Positions 1 through 12,638 are shown, counted from the stretch's first letter. The stretch: 59,080 bases of DNA from Stenocarpella maydis (GCA_002270565.1 NQMI01000204.1:1-59080); one strand, 5' to 3'. The notes: generated from the letters alone by a model not told the origin. A program made the numbers and translations.

Positions 1-3000
1 ACAAACTAACTACTTAATACTACTACTAATTTTACTAGCTAAACCCTTATTCTTCTTCCTTATATATTCTTATATTATACCCAGCATTATCATATTAATG
101 ATATTATTATTTATTTAATACATTATAAACTATCTCCTTAATACTACTACTAAATTTACTAGTAAGCCACTTCTCTTTTCTCTTTTTTTCATTATTACCT
201 TGGATTCCTTAACACTAACTACTCCTCTGACCTATTTTCAAGTTCTTTTTGCTTTTTAACATTTAATAAGTACTGTATTAGCCTTCTTAAATATATAAAT
301 TTAATTCTTTTTAATTATAATCTCATGTACTATTATTTAAATACCCTTTAATAGCTAGTTAATAGCCATTATAAGTAATATAGAAGCGCTATTTAAAGAA
401 GTAGAAATCCTAACTTTAATAGAACTTAATTACTTAATGATTTATTAAGTATTAAAAGAAATTTAAAATTTCCATTATAAAATAGAGATAGAGGTAAATA
501 GTTTTAAAGTTGTTAGGTACATATTATGCTTAAAAATAACAAAATCCTAATTGTAAAGTATAATCCTAGATACTTTAAATATAGCTTTAATAATACTCTT
601 TGTAAAGGTCCTTTTATAAGCTATCTTAAATATAATAAGAAAATCAAACTTATCAATATTGTAAAAATGAACCTAAATAAAGTTACTAATATATTTATTA
701 TAAGTATACTTGAGAAATAAATATAATGTAATATTTAATGATAATACGAAAGAAAAATATAAAATAATATATAAGAAATAATAATCTTATTATCTTTATA
801 ATTCTGATTAAATTTAGCTAATATATAGCTTTTATAGCTATTTATAGCCAATATTTAATAAGTTATAAATTCCTCAAACTTTATATATTTATTAAAGTAT
901 AAACTTTATTTTAAGAAAGTTATATTATTCATTTACTTACAAAAAGTAAAGTACATTATCTAAAAGGTTAAAAAAAGTGAACTTTATAACTCAGCTTATA
1001 AGATATTATGGTGCTTGAATATTAATAAATAATAATATATATCGTAACTATTAAACATTAAGAATTATTAAGTGAACTATATTCAATGTTTTCACTTTTA
1101 TTAATATATGTAATTATTAACAATATAATAATTATACTTAGTATAAAACTAATTCTATTATGGAAATTTATAATAGAAAAGCTTGAATCAATTCCTAATA
1201 ACATTTGAATCCTGAAAACAGACTCTTTGATAATTATAAGAATGATTAAATTTACTCTTTAAGCTGAATCATATATTTATAATGTATTAAACTTAATATT
1301 ATATAATATTACTAAAAGCTTAGCCATATTTCTTATATTAAAAACCTAAATGAAAACCTTTCATGAAACATGGCAATACCTGCCTAATAAAACTTTCTTG
1401 TGGAACTTAATTAAATTTATTAGTCTTAAAATATATTTCTTTATAAATTTATTATTGATTTATTTCATATTACACTAATATATATAGAAAAACAAAGATA
1501 TAAAAGCTTTTTATAGTCTTATGAACTTATATTGTTTGTTTGAAGTTTATAAGTAACGAAACTACTAAGTATTTTTATTAAGATATATGTTTGGAATGCA
1601 TGCTGATCGCATGAGCACCTGTCTGGTGGGGAGGACTAATCACTGGCACCCGCAGATCCAGATAAGAGGTGCATCGTGCGGTCCCTCGATCGAATACAGA
1701 ACCCATTCGAACCAACACCGACGTACGTACAGAACAGCCATATGGCAAAGACATTCAACAATATAAGATATATTTCATTATTACAAAATATTAATATGTT
1801 GAATATTTAACTAAATAAGTTTAGAAAAGAATAATATAAAAATAAAAAGTCATTAATTCAAAAAAGAATTATTTTATTATAACCTTATAATTAGTTTTTT
1901 TTCTATCTATATTAACGGCTTTTAATTGATATATTCAGTTAAAATAAATATTTAAAGTTAATGAATATTATGAAATTATTTTACTTATTAGTATGATGTA
2001 CTTATTAAGAAACTATATTATATATATATATATATGTATATATTTATATAATATAAATTTATTTATTTAATATTTAGTTAATACCTCGTTTCAATTAAAA
2101 ATTATCAAAAAGACATTTATATTTTATTCGTCTTTAATAATTCATAATTCTTGATTTTTAATAACGAATAAATATAAATAATTAAATTATGATAATACTA
2201 ATATATTAAATATTTAAGATATTAAAACTTCTAAACTTATATATTTATGTATTTATATATAAAGATTGTATTATAGTTTTATTATATTATAAAATAATTA
2301 AACCTAAATTATAATAAGTCCTTAACATTTATAAATATCCTTTTAATAATTATAAAATTAATCAAAAATACTTGTTAATCTTTATTATATATTAATAAAT
2401 TATGATATTTAATATTTAGTAATTGTCTGATTATTATATAAAACTTGTAAGAACTTAATTATATTATTTTATAGGTTTTATTTATATTAAATATATATAA
2501 ATATCTTATCCAATAATATGTTTAACAGGTTTTAGTATTTTAATTAAATTAAAGTCGTATTTATTCATATAGAATTCTTTGTAATATTATTATAGTATTA
2601 TTCTATATTTTAATAAAGTTAAAAAAATATTATAGCGTTTACTTTTATATCTATATTTATAAGTTATATCCTAATCGTTTTTGGATTTCTAAATAACACA
2701 GATCAATAAAGGTATTTAATTGTTTTGAAATACAAAATATATAGTATGATTATTAAACTTTGATATATTGTTAATTAAAGTACGTAAATAAATATACAAA
2801 GAATATGAAAATCAAAGATATAATTACTTTTAACAGGGAGCTATTGTTTTATAATAATTCATAATCTTTAATATATTATACCTTAACTTAAAATAAATAT
2901 TAATATAGGTTTATATAAATGAGGTTTTGGATAAATAAATAACTCTATAAATATGTAAATATATTAAATGTATATATCTTTTGTATCTATATATTGTTAT

Positions 3001-3790
3001 ATTGTAAGCCTTTAATCTTTTTCTCCTTTAATCCTTTCAGTCTTTTTTATTTCAATAATTTAGGTAATAAAATCTTTACTTTTTCTTTATTTGCTTATTT
3101 ATTTACTTATTGATTCAATTATTCAACTATTTTTATCTACTTAATTACTTATTTATTAACATTAATATTTATATTTATCAACATTTTAAACGTTATATTG
3201 ATTAATACTTTAGGAAACCTAAAACATTAAATAATATATATTATAGTTTATAATTCAACGAAACACTTTGACGTATGTAATAATTAATTTTACATTATAT
3301 AAGTATTTATATAAAATATATAAATATATAAAATATATAAATATATAAATATATAAATATATAAAACTATAAATATATACATATATACATGTATAAAATG
3401 AATAAATATATAAATGCATAAATATATAAATGTATATATAATATATATTTATTACTCTAATTATACTTACTATAACCTGTTTAAATTTATATATTTCATT
3501 AAAATTAAATAATTAAATGTAATTAATATATAATCAATGCTAACTTTTATTATATATTTAGCCCTAGGGGCGTATTAAGGTACTATAAATCTAATAATGT
3601 TAAAACTAGCTACTTCCTAGTCCTAGCTACTTCCCAGTATCCTATATCAGCTAAGTAATAAATTATATTACTATAAAATATAACTAGTAGTATTTATAAT
3701 AATAATATATAAATTATTTTGAAATAGTTTCTTCTTATAAGATATATTATGTATTACTTATATATAACCTATTCTTACTTAACGATAGAG
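1..3790. repeat. AT-rich, RIP-type degenerate block
   Basis: The stretch is dominated by A and T, TA-dinucleotide rich, stop-dense in all frames, and holds (TA)n and ATATAAA-type runs (about 2010-2040 and 3310-3370). No domain is recognisable in any frame. It resembles the AT-rich isochores left when repeat-induced point mutation destroys transposons. The only long reading frame (526-720) has the composition of random AT DNA. The change to normal composition is sharp, near 3790-3840, just upstream of the regulator gene. The original element cannot be identified. Confidence 0.8.
1591..1745. other. GC-balanced island inside the AT-rich block
   Basis: About 155 bases of normal composition interrupt the AT-rich block, with many CpG sites that RIP would be expected to remove. 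I see no tRNA, 5S rRNA or open reading frame in it. It may be a short single-copy remnant or a later insertion. Confidence 0.6.
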
Positions 3791-4083
3791 GTATGTTTCA
3801 TATTATTGGTGAGCCTGGTTAAGTTTATCTCTTATACACAGATGACTATGCCCGTGAAGCTTTGCATGACTCAGATTAAATGTTGACATAAGGTGTCCCC
3901 TCTTGGTCAATAGGCATCTGAGCACTTGAGATAAACGCCATCGGACGATATCGAATATATATTGAAAATAACTTGGGTGAACATAACTACCAGTCCCTCT
4001 GTCTGCCTGCCTTACTTCCGTCCCTCTGGGCACCTCCAGTCCGCAATAGCTGTTGCCCATATCGTGTGCAAGTCGAAAGCATC

Positions 4084-7000
4084 ATGTCATCGCCAGCCAC
4101 GACCGGCAGCAACAGCGATGCTCCGGTGGCAGCAGCACGCCAGGGGGAAGATCCTCCAGCATCCCCTCCCATCCGTATTACGCGTCGAAAAGGTGCCTGT
4201 GATGTTTGTCGGGAGAAAAAGGTCCGCTGTACGTTGTAGGAATGACTCGCTCTGCGTCCTGTCCTCCATGCACTCAACTGGTCTCCCTCACACACGGATG
4301 GGCCCAGCCGTCGGACGAACCATAGATCGCCCCTGAGGAACAAAGGTCATTATGGCTGATCGGCACCTTAACAGGTGATGGAAAAGCTCCTTGCTCGACA
4401 TGTTCAGTAAGCATTGTATTGTATTGTTGTCACCAGGACCCAAGTTTGCTTTCTGACAGCACAAGTCGTATGATCGGGAATGCCACTATCCTGCCGAAGT
4501 ATCCCGCCACTGTCGCAGAATGTGGCGCGCTCAGCAGCTCCAGGCAGGCTATTACAGACAGCCTATGCAGGATGCCTTCCATTACCGACTGAGCTCTTCC
4601 TCGGCGAGGCCTCATTCCGGCCCCTATGGCCACGAGTCTGATATTCTGTTACCCACATACCCTCACTACAACGAGGGATACCTTTCTAGTCCCTGGCCTG
4701 ACTCGGGCGCGTTGGTGGACGGTTGGCCAGGCCAAGGTTCCGTGTCCGCACTTTTTTTGAACACTGGCACAGCCCCCTTGATGTTGCCCGAGGACGTCCC
4801 TGCTTGCGTCCAGCCAGGAAGCGATGAGTCAACCATAGGGGTCCATCAAACAACGCCTCAGACAGCGGGCAACAGCGTGTTCGAGGATTTCCACTCGGAA
4901 GCGCTCCCTGTCAGCACACCACCCCACAGTCAAGCCCTAACAGGCAATACATTGGACCGGCCGCGCGACTCGATCAAGGAGGGCGGTGATTCAAGGACCT
5001 CTTGTCCCTCACCTGGAGATCTCGTGAGTGGCCTCTCATTACTCATCCAATGTCTCTTCCCTCTCTTTGTCTGCCCACCTAAAAGAGTTGTAGTTTCTGA
5101 ATCTGGGGACCGAGGATGATGCGGTCGCTACGCGATCCAATGCGTGCGAGAGGCAAACTATTGACGCCACTTGCGGCACTGCCTCCAGGTCTACCCTGGA
5201 AAATGGCTCCGCTGAAAAGAATGAAGGTTGTACTTCGACCTCTGCCACCTCAATATCGGACCTATATGGTCTTCCAGAACTAATCGCCCACAAAGTTGGT
5301 GACTCAAATGGCACGGAAATTATCCAGATCTTCGAGCGTATGAGGTTGGCATTATTCGGGAGGTATTCTAACAGCAGGTGCTCTGTTACGTCAAGCTCGG
5401 GAACCAGTTTTCTCGAAAACTTTGAGACAGAAAGGCATAGGGCATCTGCGCCCTGGTGGATCAACGAAGATGCAGATAAACTGCGACGCTGGATTGAATG
5501 TAAGCATCGTCTCGAGCCAGAGAACCCAGCATCCATCAATTCGATTTCGCTCATGCAGCAGACTGCTAACCTCCAATTATAATACGCATAGCGACCCGCA
5601 TGGCAGCTATTCCGTAAGTCGTCATCCATGGTGGGCCCATTGGCTTTCCAGCTAGCCACCCAGAACCAGTCAGTCACTCACACAAAGGAAGCTTGGTCGG
5701 AAGCTTATTGTCGTCTGAGGACGTCCGAGATATTTTTGGTTCCGTGCGACAGCCACGGGCTGACCCCACGATGGTGCTGTGCTCAAACGCCCTGTTTGCA
5801 ATTGGATACTACTGCGCCTCCGTGGAAGACAACCCTAGGGCATCTGTGACCGGCACACCATCTCTGCATGACTCTTTGAGAAGACTTGAAGGCGTTCTCG
5901 AATCACAAAAGCGCCTTTGGGATGCGCCTGTGAGTCTGGTCAAGCTGCAGGTATGTTTATGCGCTGACGAAATGAGACTTTTTATGTTGTATCAGGCGTA
6001 CTGCCATTTTACTGCCGTACTAACTCCGATATCAGGGGACACTGCTGATGGTGAGCTGCCTTATCTGTACCATTTTATTTAATTGAAAGCTTTTTCCGCA
6101 AACTGACACCAAAATATGCCTCCATTGCGAGCATATGTGACTTGGCACAAATGGGCCCTCTGCTTACCTCTGCGGCGTCCTGTCTTCGTGAACTACGACT
6201 CGTAGGACCTCAAGCAAACATGACCCGGCGGCTGAGTACTCCAAACAAAAACATATCGGCGGAGAAATGTGTTCAGGCATTCTTCTGCCTCGATACGTGG
6301 TACTCTTTGCAAGAAGGGGTGACCACGGTAAGTCGGCGTGCAGCGCTCGAAATTATCGTTTCTTGTTCCGCTTTATTCCAGATATAAACCCTTTCGATAG
6401 GTCCGGAAACTCATGACTTTGATGCCCTACCCTTGTATACTGATGATTCATAGCTTTTGGATCATAATTCAGCTATAAGCACATTGCCAACCAAAGCAGT
6501 CACAGAAGGCGAGCCCCTTGACATCATGGTCGTGGAGCTGTCCTATGCAGGGTTGCTTCGTCAAATTTTTCGACTTCACGCATACGTTGAGAGCTATCTT
6601 CAGGATCTCTCGGCTTCCCCGCAGGAAGTGGGAGAGATGCTAGAGGATTGTCGACGGAGGTTGGATCACTGGTATACGAACCTACCAAGCCCTCTTAATC
6701 AGGTGAAGGTCCATGAGTACACCGCTAGAGGTAGGGCAATGGGACGGCCACTGATCTCACAACTTTGAACCTTGATATGCTGAAAAGGACATAGAGGACA
6801 CTCGCAACAGTGGTACTCCACAGAAAGCTACTGGCACGTCAATTGGCACCAAGCCCTGCCTTGCGGAGTTTCGTGTTTTTTTGCAATTCCATCGCGCAAG
6901 GCTTCTTATTTATTGCCCACCTATTGCTTTTCTGTGCGGACCCCAGTATACCGGGGCCTCACGACCCGAAGCTCTGGGGCAGCTTATGCAACACAGCCTG

Positions 7001-7397
7001 GAGCGTTGCATGGAATCTGCCTGTGCTGTCCTGAAGGCTGCCGATGTCTTCGTGGCGGACAACACGGTTGTCGAAAGGCGAGTATACTGTCGAATCGTCT
7101 GTCATCCGAAGCACAGAGTTGCTATTGACCTGAGAACAACGGCTGACTGGAGGGACCTATAGGGATACTATCCAACTCGTCCTCCTCTCGCTGGGTATCA
7201 TTTGTTTTTATCTTGTTAGCGGGTACCAAGACCCGCACATGCGGGCCACTTTGTCCCTCGGGTACTGCTATGGCTTGTTGGTAAGGTTGAGACCAGATGA
7301 CGAGGAGGTCGCTGCTCAGCTCGTAGATGATACACTGGACCTGATCCATATTGTACGTTCAACTAGGCGCCCTGGCGGCCTGAAACCGTTGGACTAA
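4084..7397 (+). CDS. Zn2Cys6 transcription factor, probable cluster regulator
   Basis: Fungal binuclear-zinc-cluster activator. ATG at 4084 opens a short Ser/Ala/Pro-rich leader. Splicing 4229-4374 and 4407-4459 joins CDVCREKKVRC to DGKAPCSTCSHKSYDREC, a complete C-x2-C-x6-C-x5-C-x2-C-x8-C cluster at about residues 39-68. Further introns are clear at 5024-5093, 5500-5591 and 5614-5691. Downstream exons read like a fungal-specific middle-homology region (for example LVKLQ near 5940, LAQMGPLLTSAASCLRELRL near 6142). A late hydrophobic exon (about 7160-7397) ends at TAA 7395-7397. The protein would be roughly 700-800 residues. Two joins, near 5950-6090 and 6730-6880, cannot be made in frame with ordinary splice sites, so unusual splicing or a frameshift is possible. 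It lies at the cluster edge, convergent with the methyltransferase (117 bp apart), which suggests pathway-specific control. Confidence 0.85.
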
Positions 7398-7514
7398 TTT
7401 ATAGCTGTCCCTGTGGTTCAAAAAATGGCTTTACGTGGTAGAGCAGATATTTCCTATAAGACACGACTATCGCTTATCGGTGAACACGGAAAGAGAAACA
7501 GGAAGCTGTTCACT

Positions 7515-8703
7515 CTATTTGACACAGCACCCAGTCTTCATCTTAACGATTACCAAAGCTCCCATGACGCTGCTTTTCACCCACTCTTTCCCCGCCTCGA
7601 CTCCCACCTCACGCTGAAGACGCTCTATCTCTCTGCGGCTCCGCCTCAACAAGTCTTCTTCCGTCCCCACAAGACTTGGATGTGCTTTCTTCCATTCTAG
7701 ATAGGGACCCGCCGTGGCGCTCATTATTCTCTCCATGGTGTCGAGGTCAACCCTGGGTTGGCTGACAAAGAATTCATCTTCATCGGACTTGGTGTCCCTG
7801 CCAGACCACTGCTTATGAAAGAATAGCGTTTCATGAAAGCTTGGGTTTTGCACCTGTTCATTCCACGGCATCAGGAGGCCGCAGTAGTTGGAGGACGACT
7901 CGACACCATAATCTAGCTGCATCGGGCTGCTGAGAGTGCCGGACTTCTGTACCGTTATCTTCTCGAATGGTTCCATTTCAGCCTTCTGCAGGGAACTGAG
8001 AATCTCTTCAATTTGCCTTCCGTTTGGGACTATGTCACATTACGGGTCAGCCCCAGAACATCAAGTTATCTTGCGCCCGGAATTTTACCAGATTGATGCA
8101 TCCCTACCGGCCTGCTAAACCATATGGCCACGCTTCCGCCTGGGTTCAGGACACGTGCCGCCCCAGCCCTATGGCATGTCTTATCATCAGTGGGACGATT
8201 CAATGGCAGGGCCGTTTAGGAGCTCGCGGAACCGCCAGGCCTGGCGGGTAAAACGAATTGATAGCTTACCAGAACTTCTCGAGGTTAAAGTAGTGTGCCG
8301 AATTAGCAGCAATCATCAAATCGACACCGCCGCCTGGAATCCCCATCTTCTCGAACATGCTGGGCCCCAGTTGTTCAGCTGAACATCGCTCGAATATGAC
8401 CGACCCGGATGCGGAAGATCCACCCAGAGAGCGAGCAGTGTCAATCATCCCCTGGGAGGGATCCAAACCCACCGCAGTGGTAAACCGCGGGCCCAAGTCG
8501 CGCACAGCGACTCCGGGCCCGCATCCTAGGTCGACAAGGCACTCAAAACCTCCGCCAGTCATCTTATGAAAGTCCAGCACGGCATCATAAAGCTTCTGCG
8601 AGTATGAGCGACGGTTATTCGCATATTCTTTACCCTGTTCTACCGAGAATTGTCCCCAAGGATTCTCTGCAGGCTGCTCCATTGCTAAAACTGTGGTTGC
8701 CAT
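7515..8703 (-). CDS. SAM-dependent class I methyltransferase, TMT1-like
   Basis: Three exons, complement of 8270-8703, 8089-8168 and 7515-8029, give 342 residues in one continuous frame with canonical GT-AG introns. SAM-binding motif I is VDLGCGPGVAV at about residues 57-67, followed by an acidic strand end (VGLDPS) and DLMIAANSAHYF. After the first intron, ARVLNPGGSVAIW is the usual post-motif strand. The C-terminal half, with WKKAHP and basic helices, resembles the yeast trans-aconitate methyltransferase (TMT1) family, so a carboxylate or similar small acceptor is possible, but many fungal cluster O- and N-methyltransferases share this fold. It is divergent from the oxygenase gene across a 497-bp promoter holding a candidate Zn2Cys6 site. 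I infer a tailoring role for the NRPS product; the substrate is unknown. Confidence 0.87.
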
Positions 8704-8976
8704 TGTCTGAATGTTGGGATCGGATCTTTAATCCTTGATAATATGACATAGAAATAAGTATAGCAATATGTAATGAATCCGGGCCATTTAATTCATAACC
8801 TTTTTTTGCTGAGCTTAGAAACCATTGAAGATGTGCAGTCTTTTCTATCACCTCTTTCTTTGTTTGGTACTTGCAAGTATAGTAGACGCAGTCCTTAATG
8901 CCCACACTATAAAGACAAACCCGGTTACTACGGCTCTTCTTGCACAAGGACAAGGATTCAAGGACAAGGTTCGCTA

Positions 8977-8985
8977 CCGGTCCGG
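8977..8985. promoter_or_regulatory. CCGGTCCGG candidate Zn2Cys6 site, methyltransferase/oxygenase promoter
   Basis: The 9-mer contains CGG-T-CCG, an inverted CGG pair with one-base spacing, a geometry known for binuclear zinc-cluster dimers. It sits about 216 bp upstream of the oxygenase ATG and 274 bp upstream of the methyltransferase ATG. The same 9-mer occurs in the reductase/NRPS divergent promoter. Its role is inferred. Confidence 0.45.
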
Positions 8986-9200
8986 CACAAATATTACGGA
9001 TGGTCCCCTGACCACTGACTGTATTGCTCTTTGCCGGATTCAAGCCCACCGGGGCTCCCCGTTACGTATTTTGTGATAATAACATGGAGACCACTTACGT
9101 TCCGCCGATAGTCGTGTACACTAATCTTGAAGCTCTCTGCGATACGAAGCTGCTTCCAGATTAATTGTCGCTTTCCTTGTACCTGAGAGGTATTAACACC

Positions 9201-10144
9201 ATGGCCGAAACTTACGAACTGAATTTCGTTCCTCGCACCTTTCCGAGTGCTTTGGAGTTCGACTTTGACCTCCCGGAAACCGAAGAAAGGTATCAAGAGG
9301 CATCCAAGCGAGTAAGATGTCCTACCGTCATCACCAACCTGAGAGGGCACGAGTCTGAGTATGATCTGTTTCGGAATGGGTTTCAATATACAAGGAACGG
9401 CCTTCCTTCAGATGACCTGGAAGAGCGGCTCGTGGACATGACGGAAGAAGGCATCGCGACGGTACTGGTGCCTCATACGGAGAGATTGGTAAGGAAGATG
9501 TATGTCGACCGAAGGCGCCCCCCCCCCCCCCCCCAGCTGAATCAATTGAGTGGTAATATGGATTACTGACGGGGCGGGTCAGAACCGGGTCATCTATAGT
9601 CATCACGGCAGGGTACCGCTTGCGCAATTTAGCCAATGATCCCTCCCGGCACCTCAGCCACCACGGGCCATCACACGATGTTCACTGTGATTTTTCCATG
9701 GCGGGTGCAATGCGTTTCGCCAAAAATGATCTTCTCAGAGGGCGGGAGTCGGAACTCCTGCAGAAGCGAATCCTTGTGGTCAACGTCTGGAGACCTTTGC
9801 GACGAGTTACTCGCGACCCCCTAGCCATCTGCGACTGGATATCGATCTCTGAGCAGCCATGCGGGCTCTCCAAATTGGTGCCGTGGAAGGTTTCGTTTGA
9901 AAATGGAGAACAACAAAACGAATCCCTCAAGGTAAAACAGAATGATAGCCAGAGGTGGTATTATCTCCAGAATCAACTCCCCACCGAACCGTTGCTGTTC
10001 CTGTGCTTTGATAGCTGCTGTATGGAAGAAGGCGGGATGACTGTTCCACACAGTGCATTCGTTCACCCGGATTACTCGGACGCAGAGCCAAGAGTTAGCT
10101 TTGAGATCAAATTCTTTTGTTTTCTAGATAATATTGCTTGCTAA
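9201..10144 (+). CDS. CmcJ/AsaB/GA4-desaturase-like Fe(II)/2OG-type oxygenase
   Basis: Exons 9201-9499 and 9583-10144 give 286 residues. The intron has a GTATGT donor and contains a run of C. Joining across it restores the conserved strand TGSSIVITAGYRLRN. Family landmarks follow in order: HCD (His134-x-Asp136, metal-ligand pair), VVNVWRPL, SQRWYYL, FDS, then VPHSAFVHP with the distal His near 256, and an Arg near 270 (PRVSFEIK) suited to binding the co-substrate carboxylate. This is the fungal family that includes gibberellin GA4 desaturase, AsaB and the bacterial cephem 7-methoxylase component CmcJ. Members hydroxylate, desaturate or rearrange small molecules. ATG 9201 sits in a good ACC-ATG-G context. 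Divergent from the methyltransferase. It probably oxidises the NRPS product or a building block. Confidence 0.88.
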
Positions 10145-10254
10145 ACAGGTTCGTGCAATACATGACTTCTGATTCCTGCGTGTGATAAACTAGTGCGGTG
10201 GTAACGTCCCTACACCCGATTCTGCGGACCCCCTGATTCTGCGCGACCTTTGCT

Positions 10255-10875
10255 ACTAATATCGCCATACATCTCGATCTTATTATTTATATACTATAAT
10301 ATATAATCACTTTTGCAACAGAATTTCAAATTTATTTAAATTATAACTATTTTTCAATATCTAGCTAGCTTTAATTTTTAAATCATTAAATATCTTAATA
10401 TTAAAAAGGATTTATTTAAGTTTAGCTAAAGTCTTTTCAATAAGCATTTTTATAGCATTTACATATTCTTTGAAACTCTAATTTATTAAAGCTATTATCA
10501 TTTAGAAATCTATCCTATCCTGGCTTTTTAAATATTTTTAAATAATATTTGCTATATAAGGCTTAAATACTTATATATATAGAATAGGCTAACTATATTA
10601 ATTATAAGTATGCTTTTAAACTAAGGCTTAAAATAGTAATAATAGAATTAATTAATGCTAATTAAGGAGATATGCTTTTGATAAGATATAGTTAAGTAAG
10701 AAATAATTAAAATATTAAGAGGTTAAATAATACCTTTTATATAAGTAAATAAAGAATATATATATAATAATTTGAGAATACTTTTATATAAGTTTTGGAA
10801 ATTATTAAATGAAATTATTTCGAATTATTTTAAGGGAGTATTAGGAAGAAAACCTTTTAAAGCTTTTTAATAGCT
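10255..10875. repeat. AT-rich RIP-type relic inside the cluster
   Basis: About 620 bases of abruptly AT-rich, stop-dense sequence lie between the oxygenase and reductase genes. No coding signal is seen. It matches the composition of the window's other RIP blocks and is probably the remains of a small transposon insertion that did not break a cluster gene. Confidence 0.65.
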
Positions 10876-11404
10876 ATGTATATGAAGATGTGATTATGGG
10901 CCGTGCAGAATCAAGGGTGCATGGAATCAGGTATATGGACGTTAGTGGACTATTTCTATTCTTCTTGAGCCTCGATATTAACCTAAAACCACAATCAGGG
11001 TCCTTTAAGGATGAGGGTCAATGTGTGGGGCAATAACGTACCCGATCACGTCGATCGAAGTCGACGCCGTGTTTAGTGGCTTCGGAGGGTGAGGAGTATG
11101 GTTGTTAGATTTCCGGTTCAGCACCTTTGAATCTTTTGTCCGACTACCTTCATGGCGCACAGGTCAGGAAATATTGGCACCTAACGTGCTTTTATTATGC
11201 GGGTTTTATATCTGCGTCTATAACTGCACAATGTCCGACATTTCTTTAAGTTCGATCTGACGGTACGGGCGAGCCTTGTGCCACAGCATTCAAAAGGAAC
11301 TTAAAGTTTACACAATATCCAAATAGAATCCCACAGCATACTTTCCCAATCTGCTGAAAAGTGCCCATCGCAATGACCCCCGCACATGAACGAGGAAGAC
11401 CATC
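10876..11404. other. intergenic, downstream of the reductase
   Basis: Normal-composition sequence with no reading frame I can support. It holds the 3' flank of the aldo-keto reductase gene. No RNA gene or repeat was recognised. Confidence 0.6.
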
Positions 11405-12638
11405 TCAGGCAATCTCCGCCGTCTGCTCAACAACCGCCTGCACGGGAAACTTTGGTCCTTCGTGCGCCTTGTCATAAAGGGCCTTGAAGTCGGGGACATC
11501 GGCCACCTGGAAGCTGTTGAGATTCAAGTTGTCAAATCCGGCGTCATGTTCGACGATGCGCCAGACGCCGTCTATCGCCTCTGCCACGCCAGACGGCAAA
11601 GGTCCCCTCCCCAGGCCCTCGAGCGTTTGTTTGACCTGCTGCAGCGACGAGGCCCCGAAAAGCATGGCGTCACCACGCCGCCTGTCCAGCGGGCTGTGGT
11701 AAGCAGTCCAGCGGTAAGCCAGCTCTGCCTGAGGAATACCCGACTTCTGGCTGATTGCAGCCCACTCGTCCAGAGCCTCCAGGTGCGATGCCTAGGTTAC
11801 CAGAAACGTTTAGTGACCGCAAGACAAGGACAACATTGCTCGGGAGGAACGGATGCTTCACCTTGTTGTACAAAGTTGCGTAAATGAGGCCGACCAGCCC
11901 ACTGTCTGCGTCAAATTTGGGACATTTCTTAGCGAGGACGGCGTCCTTGGATTTTGCAAGGAATCCGCCGGCCAAGGGTGAATAGGCGTAGAAGACCATG
12001 TCGTATTTCTCCAATATGGGAAACAGGAGCGTCTCGGGCTTCCGGGCTATGGCGCTATAGTTGCCCTCGTAGACCTTTGGAAGCACGAATGACCTTTTGC
12101 GGCATATCTCAACAACCTGTTCCAGCCACACGGGTCAACAAATTGGCACGTGGCTAAGACGAACTCGCAACAGGGCAACCAGAAGATTTGATATGAATGA
12201 ACTCACCTTCTCGACCTCGTCGGGAAGAAAATTGGACAACCCAAACTTCTTAAACTTGCCCATCTTATAAAGCTCATGAATCCCCTCAAGAGTTTCTTCA
12301 AACGGGATAGTACGGTCTGGTCCGTGAATGTAGAAGATGTCAACCTGGTCGACCTTGAGGAGCTTCAGGCTGTTCAAGCCGCGACGGATGACGTTCTCCT
12401 TGGTTGCTGGCCCATCACCAACGATGAGCCCACCGCAGCCCAGCTCCTTGGTGCCGATGCTGAAGTAGCGGGCCGCTCCGACATCACCTGCCGTCTTCTC
12501 ACTGCCAATGTACACCTGTGCTACGTCGATCTCATTGACACCGGCCTCACGGAGCAGTTCGACGACTTCCGGAGCATGCTCTCGCCACAGTGGCCCGGCC
12601 GCCCCAAAGACCACCTTGCAAGACTGTACGCTCGACAT
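11405..12638 (-). CDS. aldo-keto reductase, AKR7/aflatoxin-aldehyde-reductase-like
   Basis: Exons, complement of 12207-12638, 11862-12116 and 11405-11791, give 357 residues. NADPH-dependent carbonyl reductase with a TIM-barrel fold. The catalytic tetrad can be read: Asp and Tyr in EIDVAQVYIG, Lys in SIGTKE, His in VDIFYIHGPDRTIPFEETL. The later FYAYSPLAGGFLAK and PKVYEGNYSAIARKPE segments are typical of AKR7 and yeast YPR1/YDL-type relatives. Both introns have clean GT-AG ends and keep frame. It is divergent from the NRPS with 403 bp between start codons and a shared CCGGTCCGG motif, so co-regulation is likely. I infer that it reduces an aldehyde or ketone in the starter or the product. Confidence 0.9.

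Noticed and set aside
526..720. 64-residue open frame in the AT-rich block
   Set aside because: Asn/Lys/Ile/Tyr-rich composition is what random AT DNA gives; no domain and no neighbouring exon.
3803..4060. 85-residue minus-strand frame upstream of the regulator
   Set aside because: No recognisable features; it overlaps the regulator's leader and promoter.
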